64,000 nt of DNA from Thermus neutrinimicus (GTDB taxonomy: Bacteria; Deinococcota; Deinococci; Deinococcales; Thermaceae). The stretch is from positions 1 through 64,000 of the forward strand of contig NZ_JAKTNU010000006.1 in assembly GCF_022760955.1 (NCBI RefSeq), written 5' to 3'. The position numbers and the translations under genes were made by a program. The notes under the pieces are model-generated. The model saw nothing but the letters and a program-made list of their open reading frames with translations, was not told the DNA's origin and did not search any database. Every line of letters starts with the position of its first letter. Within the stretch, counting starts at the first letter, position 1. Shown here in pieces: positions 17,274 through 25,263 of the stretch.

Positions 17274-18236
17274 ATGGACCCCGTCATGGTGGATGCCCAC
17301 CTGGATCTGGCCTACAACGCCCGAATCCTGGGGCGGGACCTCTCCCTTCCCCTAGAGCGGCTTAAGGAGGTGGACCCCCATCCCGAAACCCCCTTGGTAA
17401 CCCTGGAAAGCCTCCGGGAGGCCAGGGTGGGGGTGGCCTTCGCCACCTTGTTCGTGGACCCCAGGGAAGGGGGGCCAGAGGACTGGCAGGAGGAGGTGTA
17501 CGCCCAGCTGGCCCTGTACGAGGCCTGGGAGGCGAAGGGATGGGTGCGGATCCTCCGCCAGGGCAGGGATCTGGAGCTTCACCTGGCCCGCTACCCGGAG
17601 GACCGCATCCTGGGCCTGGTGCTTCTCCTGGAAGGCGCCCATGCCCTCCCCGCCCCTGAGGCGTTGGCTCCCTTGCGGCAAAGGGGCCTCAGGCTTCTTT
17701 CCCTTACCTGGGCCACCCGGAATGCCTATGCCGGGGGCAACGCCGAGGAGGCCCCCTTGACCGGGTGGGGAAGGGCCCTCTTGCGGGAAATGGAGGACCT
17801 GGGAATGGCCCTGGACCTCTCCCACCTGGCGGAGGAGGCGGCCTTCCAGGCCCTGGAGGTCTTCTCGGGGCCGGTGTGTGCCACCCACGCCAACGCCAGG
17901 GCCCTGGTGCCTTCCCCTCGCCACCTTTCCGACCGGCTCCTCGAGGCCCTGGCGAAACGGGATGGGGTTTTGGGCCTGGTACCCTATAACGCCTTTCTGG
18001 ACCCCAGCTGGAAGCGGGGCGATCCCAGGCTTCCCCTTGAGGCCTTTTTCCGCCACAAGGCCCATGCGGAGGCCATCCTGGGCCCCAGGGGGGTGGGCCT
18101 GGGCACGGACTGGGATGGGGGGTTTGGCCTCGAGGCGGTTCCGTTGGGTCTGGAGCGCCACCGGGACCTCTGGGTTCTGGGGGATGCCGCCTTCCTGGGG
18201 GAGAACTGGCTTCGCTGGCTACGCTCCTGGTTCTAG
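17274..18236 (+). CDS. Membrane-dipeptidase family (peptidase M19) protein
   Basis: A 320-residue amidohydrolase-fold peptidase related to renal dipeptidase, expected to cleave dipeptides, including D-amino-acid ones. The first zinc motif is H9-L-D11 (VDAHLDLAYN). Later ligands are in LVLLLEGAHAL, MALDLSHLAEEA and VCATHANARAL, and the final Asp is in GLGTDWDGGFG. No signal peptide is visible, so it is probably cytoplasmic. ATG 17274 fits the -10 spacing. The last 18 nt overlap the convergent thioesterase gene. Confidence 0.9.
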   Translation: MDPVMVDAHLDLAYNARILGRDLSLPLERLKEVDPHPETPLVTLESLREARVGVAFATLFVDPREGGPEDWQEEVYAQLALYEAWEAKGWVRILRQGRDLELHLARYPEDRILGLVLLLEGAHALPAPEALAPLRQRGLRLLSLTWATRNAYAGGNAEEAPLTGWGRALLREMEDLGMALDLSHLAEEAAFQALEVFSGPVCATHANARALVPSPRHLSDRLLEALAKRDGVLGLVPYNAFLDPSWKRGDPRLPLEAFFRHKAHAEAILGPRGVGLGTDWDGGFGLEAVPLGLERHRDLWVLGDAAFLGENWLRWLRSWF

Positions 18237-18623
18237 GGGCACCACCGCCAGGGTACAGCGGCTGGCCGCCACCAGCCTTTCCTCCTCGTCGTACACCTTG
18301 ACTTCCCACACCTGGGTGGTGCGGCCCACGTGTAGGGGCCTGCCCACGGCCCGGACGGTCCCTTGGCGTTTCCTGCGGATGTGGTTGCAGTTGATCTCCA
18401 AGCCGAAGGCGGCATGCCCTGGCGGGCAGTTGAGGAAGCCTCCCACGCTGGCCACGCTTTCCGCCAGGGCCACCGTGGCTCCCCCGTGCAGGAAGCCGAA
18501 GGGTTGGTGCACCCTGGGGGTCACCTCCAGCTCGGCTATCACCTCGTCCTTTTCCAGCTTCAGGTAGCGCACCCCTAGGGTGGCGTCCAGGGTCTCCCCT
18601 CCGGGAATGCCCTTTCCTTCCAT
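18219..18623 (-). CDS. Hotdog-fold PaaI-type thioesterase
   Basis: A 134-residue hotdog thioesterase, likely hydrolysing acyl- or aryl-CoA. The signature region is PRVHQPFGFLHGGATVALAE, with HGG as the expected catalytic turn, followed by the long helix and the strand INCNHIRRKRQG. ATG 18623 was chosen because TATACT lies just upstream at leaderless spacing and the extra residues of the longer frame are not family-like. It is divergent from the hydrolase-like gene at 18645 with only 21 nt between. Confidence 0.85.
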   Translation of the reverse strand: MEGKGIPGGETLDATLGVRYLKLEKDEVIAELEVTPRVHQPFGFLHGGATVALAESVASVGGFLNCPPGHAAFGLEINCNHIRRKRQGTVRAVGRPLHVGRTTQVWEVKVYDEEERLVAASRCTLAVVPLEPGA

Positions 18624-18630
18624 GCCCTGG

Positions 18631-18638
18631 AGTATAAA
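18631..18638. promoter_or_regulatory. Overlapping divergent -10 elements
   Basis: On the plus strand TATAAA (18633-18638) is at -12 to -7 of GTG 18645. On the minus strand TATACT (18636-18631) is about one base off the same spacing for ATG 18623. Both starts look leaderless and the two elements share four base pairs, so polymerase can occupy only one at a time. Confidence 0.5.
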
Positions 18639-18644
18639 GGGGAG

Positions 18645-19277
18645 GTGGGTGAGATCCGCCTTTTTCCCGGGCTCCTTTCCCCTCCGGCGGGGTTGGAGTT
18701 TTTTTCCCACCTTCCCTCCGAGGAGGGGCTTCACCTGGTGGCCTTTGCCGAAGGGGCCCTTTCCGCCCTAAAGGTGGCCTTTGGGGAAGAGGTGAGGAGC
18801 CTTGTGCTCCTTTCCCCCATCCTGCGCAAGGATCCCCTTCTCTCCGCCAAGGTGGCGGCCTTGCGCTTTGGCCTGGAAAAGGGGGGGCTTGAGGGGTTCG
18901 CCCGGGTGGGCCGGGCCTTTTTCTTCGGCCCCCAGAGCGTGGGCAGCGAGGAGATATTCACCCTCTGGAGGGAAGGGCTGTCCGAGGAGGGGGTAAGGGC
19001 TTGGCTGGCCTTGCTGGAGGGACTTTCCGACGAGCGCCGCTGGCTTCGGGGCACGGAGGCCCGGACCCTGGTGATCCAGGGCGCCTGGGACGTCTTTACC
19101 CCGCCCCAGTATGGCAAGGAGGTGGTGGATTTCGCCAAGGGGGAGGCCTTGCGCTTCGCCCTGGAAGGGGCTGGCCACCTGGTCCCCTGGGAGGCGAGGG
19201 AGGAGGTGGTGGACCTGGTGGCGGACTTCCTTACGGGGGAGGCCTTCCGCCCCCTGCCCGGAGGCCTCGCCCTATGA
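18645..19277 (+). CDS. Alpha/beta-hydrolase-like protein lacking the nucleophile
   Basis: A 210-residue alpha/beta-hydrolase-fold protein. The late catalytic positions are present: Asp in VIQGAWDVFTPPQYG and His in EGAGHLVPWE. The elbow where G-x-S-x-G is expected reads A33-F-A35-E-G (LVAFAEGALSAL), so the serine is replaced by alanine, and the protein lacks the first strands of the fold. It is unlikely to be a normal serine hydrolase. The next gene overlaps its stop (ATGA) and looks like the N-terminal half of the same fold. Confidence 0.75.
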   Translation: MGEIRLFPGLLSPPAGLEFFSHLPSEEGLHLVAFAEGALSALKVAFGEEVRSLVLLSPILRKDPLLSAKVAALRFGLEKGGLEGFARVGRAFFFGPQSVGSEEIFTLWREGLSEEGVRAWLALLEGLSDERRWLRGTEARTLVIQGAWDVFTPPQYGKEVVDFAKGEALRFALEGAGHLVPWEAREEVVDLVADFLTGEAFRPLPGGLAL

Positions 19278-19639
19278 GGCGGACCGGGTACCTTCACCTC
19301 TATGGGCTACCCCTGGTCTTTGACCGGGTGGGAAGGGGGCCTGTGGTGATCCTCTTGGCCGAGGAGGCCCGGGCTTGGCCCGAGATGCTTCCCGCAGGGT
19401 TTACCTTTTACCTCTTGGACCTTCCGGGCCACGGCCGCACGGGTGGGCCCAGGATGGCCCCGGAGGAGCTGGCCGAGTACGTGGTGGGCTTTCTCGTCAT
19501 GCTCAACCTGGGTTCCCCTCCCATCCTGGTCCGGGGGCTGGGAAAGGCGGTGGGGGAGGTGCTTAGGGAGAGGGGGTATCGGGTATTCCCTGGAGATCCC
19601 CTGGCGGAAAGCTTGCAAAGCGCCATGGATATGGGGTAG
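19274..19639 (+). CDS. Short alpha/beta-hydrolase-like protein (N-terminal half of fold)
   Basis: A 121-residue protein with the first strands of an alpha/beta hydrolase: YGLPLVFDRVGRGPVVILL, then YLLDLPGHGRTGGP, then the elbow region ILVRGLGKAVG where a serine is expected but absent. It stops soon after, with no catalytic Asp or His. It starts at ATG 19274, overlapping the previous stop, so the pair is probably translated together and may form one two-chain fold. Function unknown. Confidence 0.7.
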   Translation: MRRTGYLHLYGLPLVFDRVGRGPVVILLAEEARAWPEMLPAGFTFYLLDLPGHGRTGGPRMAPEELAEYVVGFLVMLNLGSPPILVRGLGKAVGEVLRERGYRVFPGDPLAESLQSAMDMG

Positions 19640-19661
19640 CATGCACCTGGGAGGTGTGCTT

Positions 19662-20102
19662 ATGCGGAGGATTTTGGGAGTTTTGGCGGTGGTGTTCGGC
19701 TTCAGCTTGGCGCAGTTTTCCTTGGAGAACCTGAAGCCCTCCCTGGCGGTGGTGGGGGGTACCCAGGGCTTTGGCCTCGAGGCCTCCTGGCACTGCCTCC
19801 TCTTCCAGCCCCCGGTGGGGGAGGTGCGGCCGGCCTTGGACATCGCCTATGACGTGAACGGCAACTGGAATGGGGCCTTCCTCTTCCGCTACCTCTACCC
19901 CCTGGCCGAGGGCCTGAAGGCAGGGGTGGGTCTGGGCGTGGTCATCCCCGGGTTCCAGTTTGCGAGCACCAGCCTCTACTTCCGGGCCGATGCGGAGTAC
20001 GATCTGAAGGCTGCCTTGGGGGCGCCGCTTTTCCTGGGTGGGGATCTAGGTGTCGCTACCGGTAAGCTGGCGGCCCAGCTCAAGGTGGGCTACCGCTTCT
20101 AA
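19662..20102 (+). CDS. Small outer-membrane beta-barrel-like protein
   Basis: A 146-residue exported protein. A signal peptide (MRRILGVLAVVFGFSLAQ) is followed by alternating hydrophobic strands rich in G, A, Y and F, and the chain ends in GYRF, the terminal aromatic typical of outer-membrane barrels. I chose ATG 19662 because GGAGGTG is spaced about 6 nt before it. A hairpin terminator follows. It could be a small porin-like protein or a secreted beta-sandwich; no family is recognised with certainty. Confidence 0.7.
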   Translation: MRRILGVLAVVFGFSLAQFSLENLKPSLAVVGGTQGFGLEASWHCLLFQPPVGEVRPALDIAYDVNGNWNGAFLFRYLYPLAEGLKAGVGLGVVIPGFQFASTSLYFRADAEYDLKAALGAPLFLGGDLGVATGKLAAQLKVGYRF

Positions 20103-20113
20103 GGGCTATCCGG

Positions 20114-20147
20114 GCCTGGGGGAGGGTTTAGCCCTCCCCCAGGCTTT
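20114..20147 (+). terminator. Hairpin terminator between the barrel gene and truD
   Basis: A perfect 13-bp stem (GCCTGGGGGAGGG, 20114-20126, and CCCTCCCCCAGGC, 20132-20144) with a 5-nt loop is followed by TTT. The right arm lies inside the 3' end of truD, encoding its last residues on the other strand. Confidence 0.75.
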
Positions 20148-21183
20148 CCTCCTCCTCCGGGGCATCCACCTCCACCTTCATCACCTCCCTTAGGAGGCTG
20201 GTGGCGTAGCTGCCCTTGGGCAGAAAGAAGCTGAGCCATAGGCCTTCGGGGGTTTCCTCCAGGGTCCAGCCCGTGAGGGGGATGCGGATGGGCCTCCTTG
20301 CCCCCCGGCGGGCGCGAAACTCCTCCCGCCCAAGCTGGTAGCGGGCCAGGATCTCGTCCTCCAGGGCCCTGGCCTCCCCTTGGGCCTCGGGGTATTTCTT
20401 GCCGAAGAGGGGTCCCGTGGCGCTGATTTCCAGCCTCAAGGCCCTTTCCGCCTCCTCTTCCCGTTCCACCAAAAACTCTCCCCCGGTGGCGTGCTTCTTG
20501 GCCCAGTCCCCGGGGATGACCCGGTCGTAGAGCCCCCTTTCCATCCTTAGGGCCACCCAGTCGTTGAAGAGAAGGCTCTGCAGGCTGCCGATCAGGAAGC
20601 GCTTAAGCCAGGGATTTCCCCTTCCCTTACCCTTCTTCACCAGCTCGTAGCCCTTCACCGGGTTCTTCCCCTCGAGGCCGAAGCGCTGGGGGCCGTAGTA
20701 GTTGGGAATGCCCTTGGCCTCGAGGGTCTTAAGTATGGCCCGGGCCTTCTCCCCATCGTGAGCCCCGCGGATGAGGATGCGGAAGCGGTTTCCCTTCAGG
20801 TGGCCTGTGCGCAGCTTGTGGGTGTGGAAGCTGGCCTCCAAAAGCCGGGTTCCCCTTAGGTTTTCCAGCAGGCAAAGGGCGTCCTCGTGCCTACGGGGGA
20901 TGGAGAACCACTGCCGGGTTTTGGCGTGCTTGTCCTTTAGCCCCGCCACCCCGATCTCCTTTTCCGTAACCCCCACCTCGTCCCGAAGAAACTCCACCAC
21001 CTGGCGGGTGGTGAGGCCCTCCTTCTCCAGGAGGAAGTAGAGGTGTTCCCCTTCCCCGCTGGGCAGGTAGGCGGGCACCTCCTCCACCTGGAAGTCCTGG
21101 GGGAGGAGGCGGATCCTGCCCCCCACGCCGGGAAGGTCCTGGGTGAGGTAGGGGTAGCGCCTTGGGCGAAAGACGAGGTCCAT
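20128..21183 (-). CDS. truD: tRNA pseudouridine(13) synthase TruD
   Basis: A 351-residue TruD-family pseudouridine synthase. The catalytic Asp is in GVAGLKDKHAKTRQW, a TruD hallmark. NYYGPQRFG and the insertion domain also match the family. The start MDLVFRPRRYPYLTQDLPG fits. Its 5' end is 14 nt from the upstream oligopeptidase stop, so the two are probably co-transcribed. Confidence 0.93.
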   Translation of the reverse strand: MDLVFRPRRYPYLTQDLPGVGGRIRLLPQDFQVEEVPAYLPSGEGEHLYFLLEKEGLTTRQVVEFLRDEVGVTEKEIGVAGLKDKHAKTRQWFSIPRRHEDALCLLENLRGTRLLEASFHTHKLRTGHLKGNRFRILIRGAHDGEKARAILKTLEAKGIPNYYGPQRFGLEGKNPVKGYELVKKGKGRGNPWLKRFLIGSLQSLLFNDWVALRMERGLYDRVIPGDWAKKHATGGEFLVEREEEAERALRLEISATGPLFGKKYPEAQGEARALEDEILARYQLGREEFRARRGARRPIRIPLTGWTLEETPEGLWLSFFLPKGSYATSLLREVMKVEVDAPEEEESLGEG

Positions 21184-21197
21184 CCCTCCATTTTGCC

Positions 21198-22913
21198 TTA
21201 CGGAAGGGCCTTAAGCCAAGATTCCAGGACCCCGAACCCGTACCGGAAGAAGGCCTCGGAGGCCAGGTCCACCCCGGCCTGGGCCAGGATCTCCTTGGGG
21301 CTTTGGCTTTCCCCCGCCTCCAGGATCCCCAGGTACTTGGGCACGAAGGCCTCCCCCTCCTCCTGGTACTTGCCGTAGAGGGCCAGCACCACCAGGTACC
21401 CCAGGGCGTAGCTATAGGTGTAGAAGCGGTAGTGGACGAAGTGGGGGATGCCCGCCCAGGCCGCCTGGTCCAGCTCCGTCCACTCCACGGCCTCCCCGTA
21501 AAGCTTCCCTTGCTCCTCCTGCCAGATCCCGTGGAAGGCCTCGGGGGAGAGGGCGGCTTCCCGGCGGGCCTCGAGGCTCCTTCGCTCAAAGAAGGTGTAC
21601 ATGACCTGGCGGAAGAGGGTGTTGATGGCATCCTCCACCCTCTCGGCCAAGAGCAGGGTGCGCTCCTCCCCGGAAAGCTTTTCCAAGAGGAGGTCGTCCA
21701 GGAGGATCTCGGCAAAGACGCTGGCGGTTTCCGCCAGGGGGGTGGAGGCCCCGAAGTTCAGGAGGCGTTGCTTCCTGGCCAGGTGGAAGTGCACTCCATG
21801 CCCAAGCTCATGGGCCAGGGTGTGGGCGGCGTCCAGGTCGTCGGTGTGGTTGAGGAGGATGTAGGGGTGGGTGGAGGGAAGCCCGCCGGAGCAGAAGGCC
21901 CCTCCCCGCTTGCCGGGCCTGGGGTACACGTCGATCCAGCGTTTCTCAAAGAACTCCCGGGCGATCCCTTCCAGCTTCGGGGAAAAGCGGCGGAAGGCGG
22001 TGAGGACCAGGTCCTTGGCCTCCTCAAAGGGCACCCGGGGCTTCTCCTTGGCCAAAGGGGCCAGGAGGTCGGGGCTTGGGGTTTTCTCCAGGCCCAACCT
22101 TCTGGCCTTCCAGCGGTAGTAGGCCTCCACCAGGGGGTAGTGGGCCTGGGTGGCCTCGAGGAGGGCCTCTATGTCCTTCACCTCCACCTCGTCCCTGAGG
22201 GCCACGGGCTCTAGGGGATGCTGGAAGTTCTTGAGGCGGAGGTCCTGGAGATAGTCCAGGTAGACCGCGTTGAACACCGCGCTTAGGGTGGGCGCCTCGG
22301 CCATGAGCTTCCCGTAAAGCTCCCGGTGGGCTTCCCGCCGTACCCCGGGGTCGGGGTCCCGTCTAAGGGCCCGGACCTCCATCTCGGTGAGCTCCCTTTC
22401 CCCCAGCCGGAAGCGGAAGCGCCCGGTGTATTCCGTGTAGAACTGGCTCCAGGCGCTTCGTCCCACCAGGCCCTTGAGGTTTAAAAGCTCCTCTTCCCGC
22501 TCGGAAAGGGTGTGGGGGGCGTAGGCCCTTTGCCTTTGCAGGAAGTGGCGCAGATCAGCAAGGCCAGGGTGCTCCAGGAGGGCCTGGAAGGCTCCCTCGG
22601 GAATCTTGCGCAGGGCCACCTCGAGGGGCACCAGGCGGTTTCGCACCTCGGTGTAGCGGTTCCTTACCCGGTCCAGAAGGGCCTTGGCCACGGGGTCCTG
22701 GGTGCGGGTGGCAAAGTACAAGGAGGCGTAGTTCAAAGGCTTATAGGCCTTCTCCAAGGCCTCCTCGTAGCGCCGGAAAAGGTCTTCTGCCCGGATGGGG
22801 TCCAGGAGGTCCTTGGGGTCCAGGCTGTGGGCAAGGTGTAGGGCCTCGGCCAGGTCTCGTTCAAGGCCTGGGTCCTCAGGGCCCCGGTACAGGTCGCTAA
22901 GGTCCCACTCCAT
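21198..22913 (-). CDS. M3-family oligoendopeptidase (PepF type)
   Basis: A 571-residue cytoplasmic zinc peptidase that degrades short peptides. The zinc motif is H368-E-L-G-H372 (TLAHELGHGVHFH), with the third ligand in the following helix (TASVFAEILLDDLL). FCSGGLPSTHPYILLN is the usual preceding strand. I chose ATG 22913 over GTG 22922 because TATAGT (22921-22926, minus) is placed for a leaderless start there. Confidence 0.92.
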   Translation of the reverse strand: MEWDLSDLYRGPEDPGLERDLAEALHLAHSLDPKDLLDPIRAEDLFRRYEEALEKAYKPLNYASLYFATRTQDPVAKALLDRVRNRYTEVRNRLVPLEVALRKIPEGAFQALLEHPGLADLRHFLQRQRAYAPHTLSEREEELLNLKGLVGRSAWSQFYTEYTGRFRFRLGERELTEMEVRALRRDPDPGVRREAHRELYGKLMAEAPTLSAVFNAVYLDYLQDLRLKNFQHPLEPVALRDEVEVKDIEALLEATQAHYPLVEAYYRWKARRLGLEKTPSPDLLAPLAKEKPRVPFEEAKDLVLTAFRRFSPKLEGIAREFFEKRWIDVYPRPGKRGGAFCSGGLPSTHPYILLNHTDDLDAAHTLAHELGHGVHFHLARKQRLLNFGASTPLAETASVFAEILLDDLLLEKLSGEERTLLLAERVEDAINTLFRQVMYTFFERRSLEARREAALSPEAFHGIWQEEQGKLYGEAVEWTELDQAAWAGIPHFVHYRFYTYSYALGYLVVLALYGKYQEEGEAFVPKYLGILEAGESQSPKEILAQAGVDLASEAFFRYGFGVLESWLKALP

Positions 22914-22920
22914 GCCGCCC

Positions 22921-22926
22921 ACTATA
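22921..22926 (-). promoter_or_regulatory. Leaderless -10 of the oligopeptidase/truD unit
   Basis: TATAGT on the minus strand ends 7 nt before ATG 22913. The rest of the gap to 23195 holds no recognisable gene. Confidence 0.45.
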
Positions 22927-23195
22927 CCGCCCTGGCCGTTTAAGGAGCGTGTAAGGCCCCCGGCCTAAGGTGGGAAGTGGATAGGAGGTGGGAGCTTGCG
23001 GAAGCCACGGCGTTTGCCCTGGGGTTTTTGGGCAGAGAGGGTCCAGTGGAAAAGGGCCTTGAGCGACCTTGATTCCTCTTACCAAGGCCCTCAGGATGGG
23101 CAGCAGGCAGGGATGGCGGTTACCCGGGAAGGGGAAGAGTCCCTCGCGCTGGAGGCAAGGGGGTGGCCCGTCCCCTGTCCGAAGAAGGAGGGGGC

Positions 23196-24377
23196 ATGAA
23201 GAAGGGGATTTTCCTTGGGTGGTTTCTTTGGGGTGCCTTCACCTGGGCCCAGGTGGGTCTTCCCGGTCTGCCGCAGGCCCCGGGTGCGGGCGGGCAGGTT
23301 TACCAGAATCCGGCTTTGGGGATGGCTTTCCCCATCCCTCAGGGTTTCCAGCTGGCGCAGGAGGTTCCCCTTGAAGGGGGTTTAACGGCGGTCTTCTACC
23401 ACCCCATGGGTGCCGAGCTCTATGCCACATCCATGGCCCTTGCCCAGCCCATGGACTTGCAAGGCTTTCACCAGGCCAACCTGCAACGCCTGGCCCAGGG
23501 GGACCAGGCCCTACGCCAGCAGGGAGTCCAGGTGCAGCGCCAACCCCTTTCGGGCCTGACCTTAGGGGGCAGGCCGGCTATGGGGGTGTTAAGCCAGGTG
23601 GTTTTCCAAGGGCAAAACTACATAGACCTCTCGGTCTACACCGTGGAGGGCGGGCGGGCCTACGGCCTGCAGCTCACCGCTTTTGCCCAGGTGTTTTCCC
23701 AGGTGCAACCCCTTTTCCAGCAACTGCTGGCCCAGGTGCAGCTGACGGGGGTGGGTGGGGGCTTTTCCCCAGTCCCTGGGGGGATGCCGGGGTATCCGCC
23801 CTCCAGTCCCAGCGTGCCCGGACTTCCCGGCTCCCCTGGTGACCTGCCGGGGCCTGTCCCCCCGTACCCGGGTCTACCTTCCCAGCCCCCGCCTCCTAGC
23901 GGGGCGGCCCAGGCTCCCTCCCCTACCCAGGGGCAACCCGCCTTTACCCCCCCCAGCAACCGGGCAGTGGAACTCCGCTACGGCAAGGAGGTGGGGGACG
24001 GCAAGCAGTTCGCCGTGGTCCTGGGCGGTCTCTACTACCGCATAGAGCCCGCGGGGGCTGGCCGCTGGCGGGTGACGGAGGTGGTGGAGGATGCGGAGGG
24101 TAGGACCGAGGACACCTTCCTCCTGGATGGGTTGGGGTTGCAGAACGGGAAGGAGGTACTCCTGCCTCCCGTCTGGCACACGGGTAGAACGGAGATAGGC
24201 GGCACCAGGTTCACCCGGAGCTCGCAGGGCAACCTAATCCTTTACCAGTTCCAGGATAGCCGGTCGCGGATAGAGGTGGCTTACCGCAGGGATGGTTGGC
24301 TGGCCCATTTCCTGTACTGCGACCTCAGTAAAGAACGCAATCCCTGTAGCCGCTATACCCTGAAGGAGGTCCGCTGA
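23196..24377 (+). CDS. Secreted protein with Pro/Gly-rich linker, function unknown
   Basis: A 393-residue exported protein: signal peptide (residues 1-18, GIFLGWFLWGAFTWAQ), a PsbP/DcrB-like domain to about residue 190 (NPALGMAFPIPQGFQLAQ), a collagen-like Pro/Gly/Ser linker at about 190-265 (PGLPGSPGDLPGPVPP), and a C-terminal beta-rich domain with two cysteines near the end (YCDLSKERNPCSRY). I chose ATG 23196 for its AAGGAGGGGG ribosome site. It opens a run of six same-strand genes of unknown function. No confident family assignment. Confidence 0.75.
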   Translation: MKKGIFLGWFLWGAFTWAQVGLPGLPQAPGAGGQVYQNPALGMAFPIPQGFQLAQEVPLEGGLTAVFYHPMGAELYATSMALAQPMDLQGFHQANLQRLAQGDQALRQQGVQVQRQPLSGLTLGGRPAMGVLSQVVFQGQNYIDLSVYTVEGGRAYGLQLTAFAQVFSQVQPLFQQLLAQVQLTGVGGGFSPVPGGMPGYPPSSPSVPGLPGSPGDLPGPVPPYPGLPSQPPPPSGAAQAPSPTQGQPAFTPPSNRAVELRYGKEVGDGKQFAVVLGGLYYRIEPAGAGRWRVTEVVEDAEGRTEDTFLLDGLGLQNGKEVLLPPVWHTGRTEIGGTRFTRSSQGNLILYQFQDSRSRIEVAYRRDGWLAHFLYCDLSKERNPCSRYTLKEVR

Positions 24378-24398
24378 GGGGTGAAGGGGGGTGAACGC

Positions 24399-25259
24399 AT
24401 GGGAGGCCTTTTACGGGTAGGTCTCAGGTGGGGGTTGGGCATCCTCCTGATGGGGGCCCTGGCCCAGCAGGTGCTCTATCCCCCTAGCTTCGGTCCCTAC
24501 GAGGACCTCCGCCTCCAGGCCCATGCCCAGTGCCAGGGGCATTTGGCCCAGGGGGCCCAGGCCTACATCTCGTGCTTGCAATATCTCGCCGTGAGCATGT
24601 GCATGGGGCCTTATGCGCCGCATACGGATCCCATGTCAGGCATGGCCTGCACCGCTGCGGTTTCCGCCGGCTACCCTGCCCCCGGGAAGCCCGTCCTCAC
24701 CCGGCCTCACTACCGGGTGGAAGTAGCGGGGGGAGTGGAACGGGAGCGGGATGTGCGCACGGGCCAGGTAATCCGGCAGAAGTCCATCCCCCCTCACCTT
24801 ATCGACACCCTGGAACGCACCCCACAAGGGACCTACCGGGGCACCCGTTACGATCCCCAAGGCCAGCCCCTGTTTGTCTACCCGGTAAGCCCGGCCTGCG
24901 AACTCTTAGACCAAGGTGGGCGGCCTGCGATGGACGGCTTGGGGTGCCCGGTGTACCCGGGTAAGCCTTATCTCCATCATCTCATCCCCTCCCCCCTAGC
25001 CGGTATGCCCCCCAACGCCCAGTTTTACACCCCAGGTCGCCTCGCCGACGACTTTGACGGGGACGGGGTGGTGGAGATGGGATACATGGCCACGGGAGGC
25101 ACGGGGGGGCGCACCTACACTTCGGGCTGGGCTCGCGCGGTGGGTTACGATCCCAAAACCCATCTGCTGAAGTTCCAGTACGAGATGGCCGCCCGAGAGT
25201 CGGAAAGCGCCTACACCAGTTATGCCATTGAGCGGTTGGTCCTTTTCCGGGTGAGGTGA
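24399..25259 (+). CDS. Secreted cysteine-containing protein, function unknown
   Basis: A 286-residue exported protein with a signal peptide (GLGILLMGALAQ). The segment from residue 35 is cysteine-rich (AHAQCQGHL, YISCLQYLAVSMCMG, GMACTAAV), suggesting disulfides. Near residue 225 an acidic D-x-D-G-D-G stretch (DDFDGDGVVEMGY) resembles a calcium loop. I chose ATG 24399 because GGGGGTG precedes it; the frame from GTG 24381 is a poor alternative. It lies 21 nt after the previous gene and 4 nt before the next. Confidence 0.7.
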   Translation: MGGLLRVGLRWGLGILLMGALAQQVLYPPSFGPYEDLRLQAHAQCQGHLAQGAQAYISCLQYLAVSMCMGPYAPHTDPMSGMACTAAVSAGYPAPGKPVLTRPHYRVEVAGGVERERDVRTGQVIRQKSIPPHLIDTLERTPQGTYRGTRYDPQGQPLFVYPVSPACELLDQGGRPAMDGLGCPVYPGKPYLHHLIPSPLAGMPPNAQFYTPGRLADDFDGDGVVEMGYMATGGTGGRTYTSGWARAVGYDPKTHLLKFQYEMAARESESAYTSYAIERLVLFRVR

Positions 25260-25263
25260 GGCC

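Noticed and set aside
22996-23199. 67-codon plus-strand frame in the gap before the unknown cluster
   Set aside because: Weak start context, odd composition and overlap with the good start at 23196; nothing supports expression.
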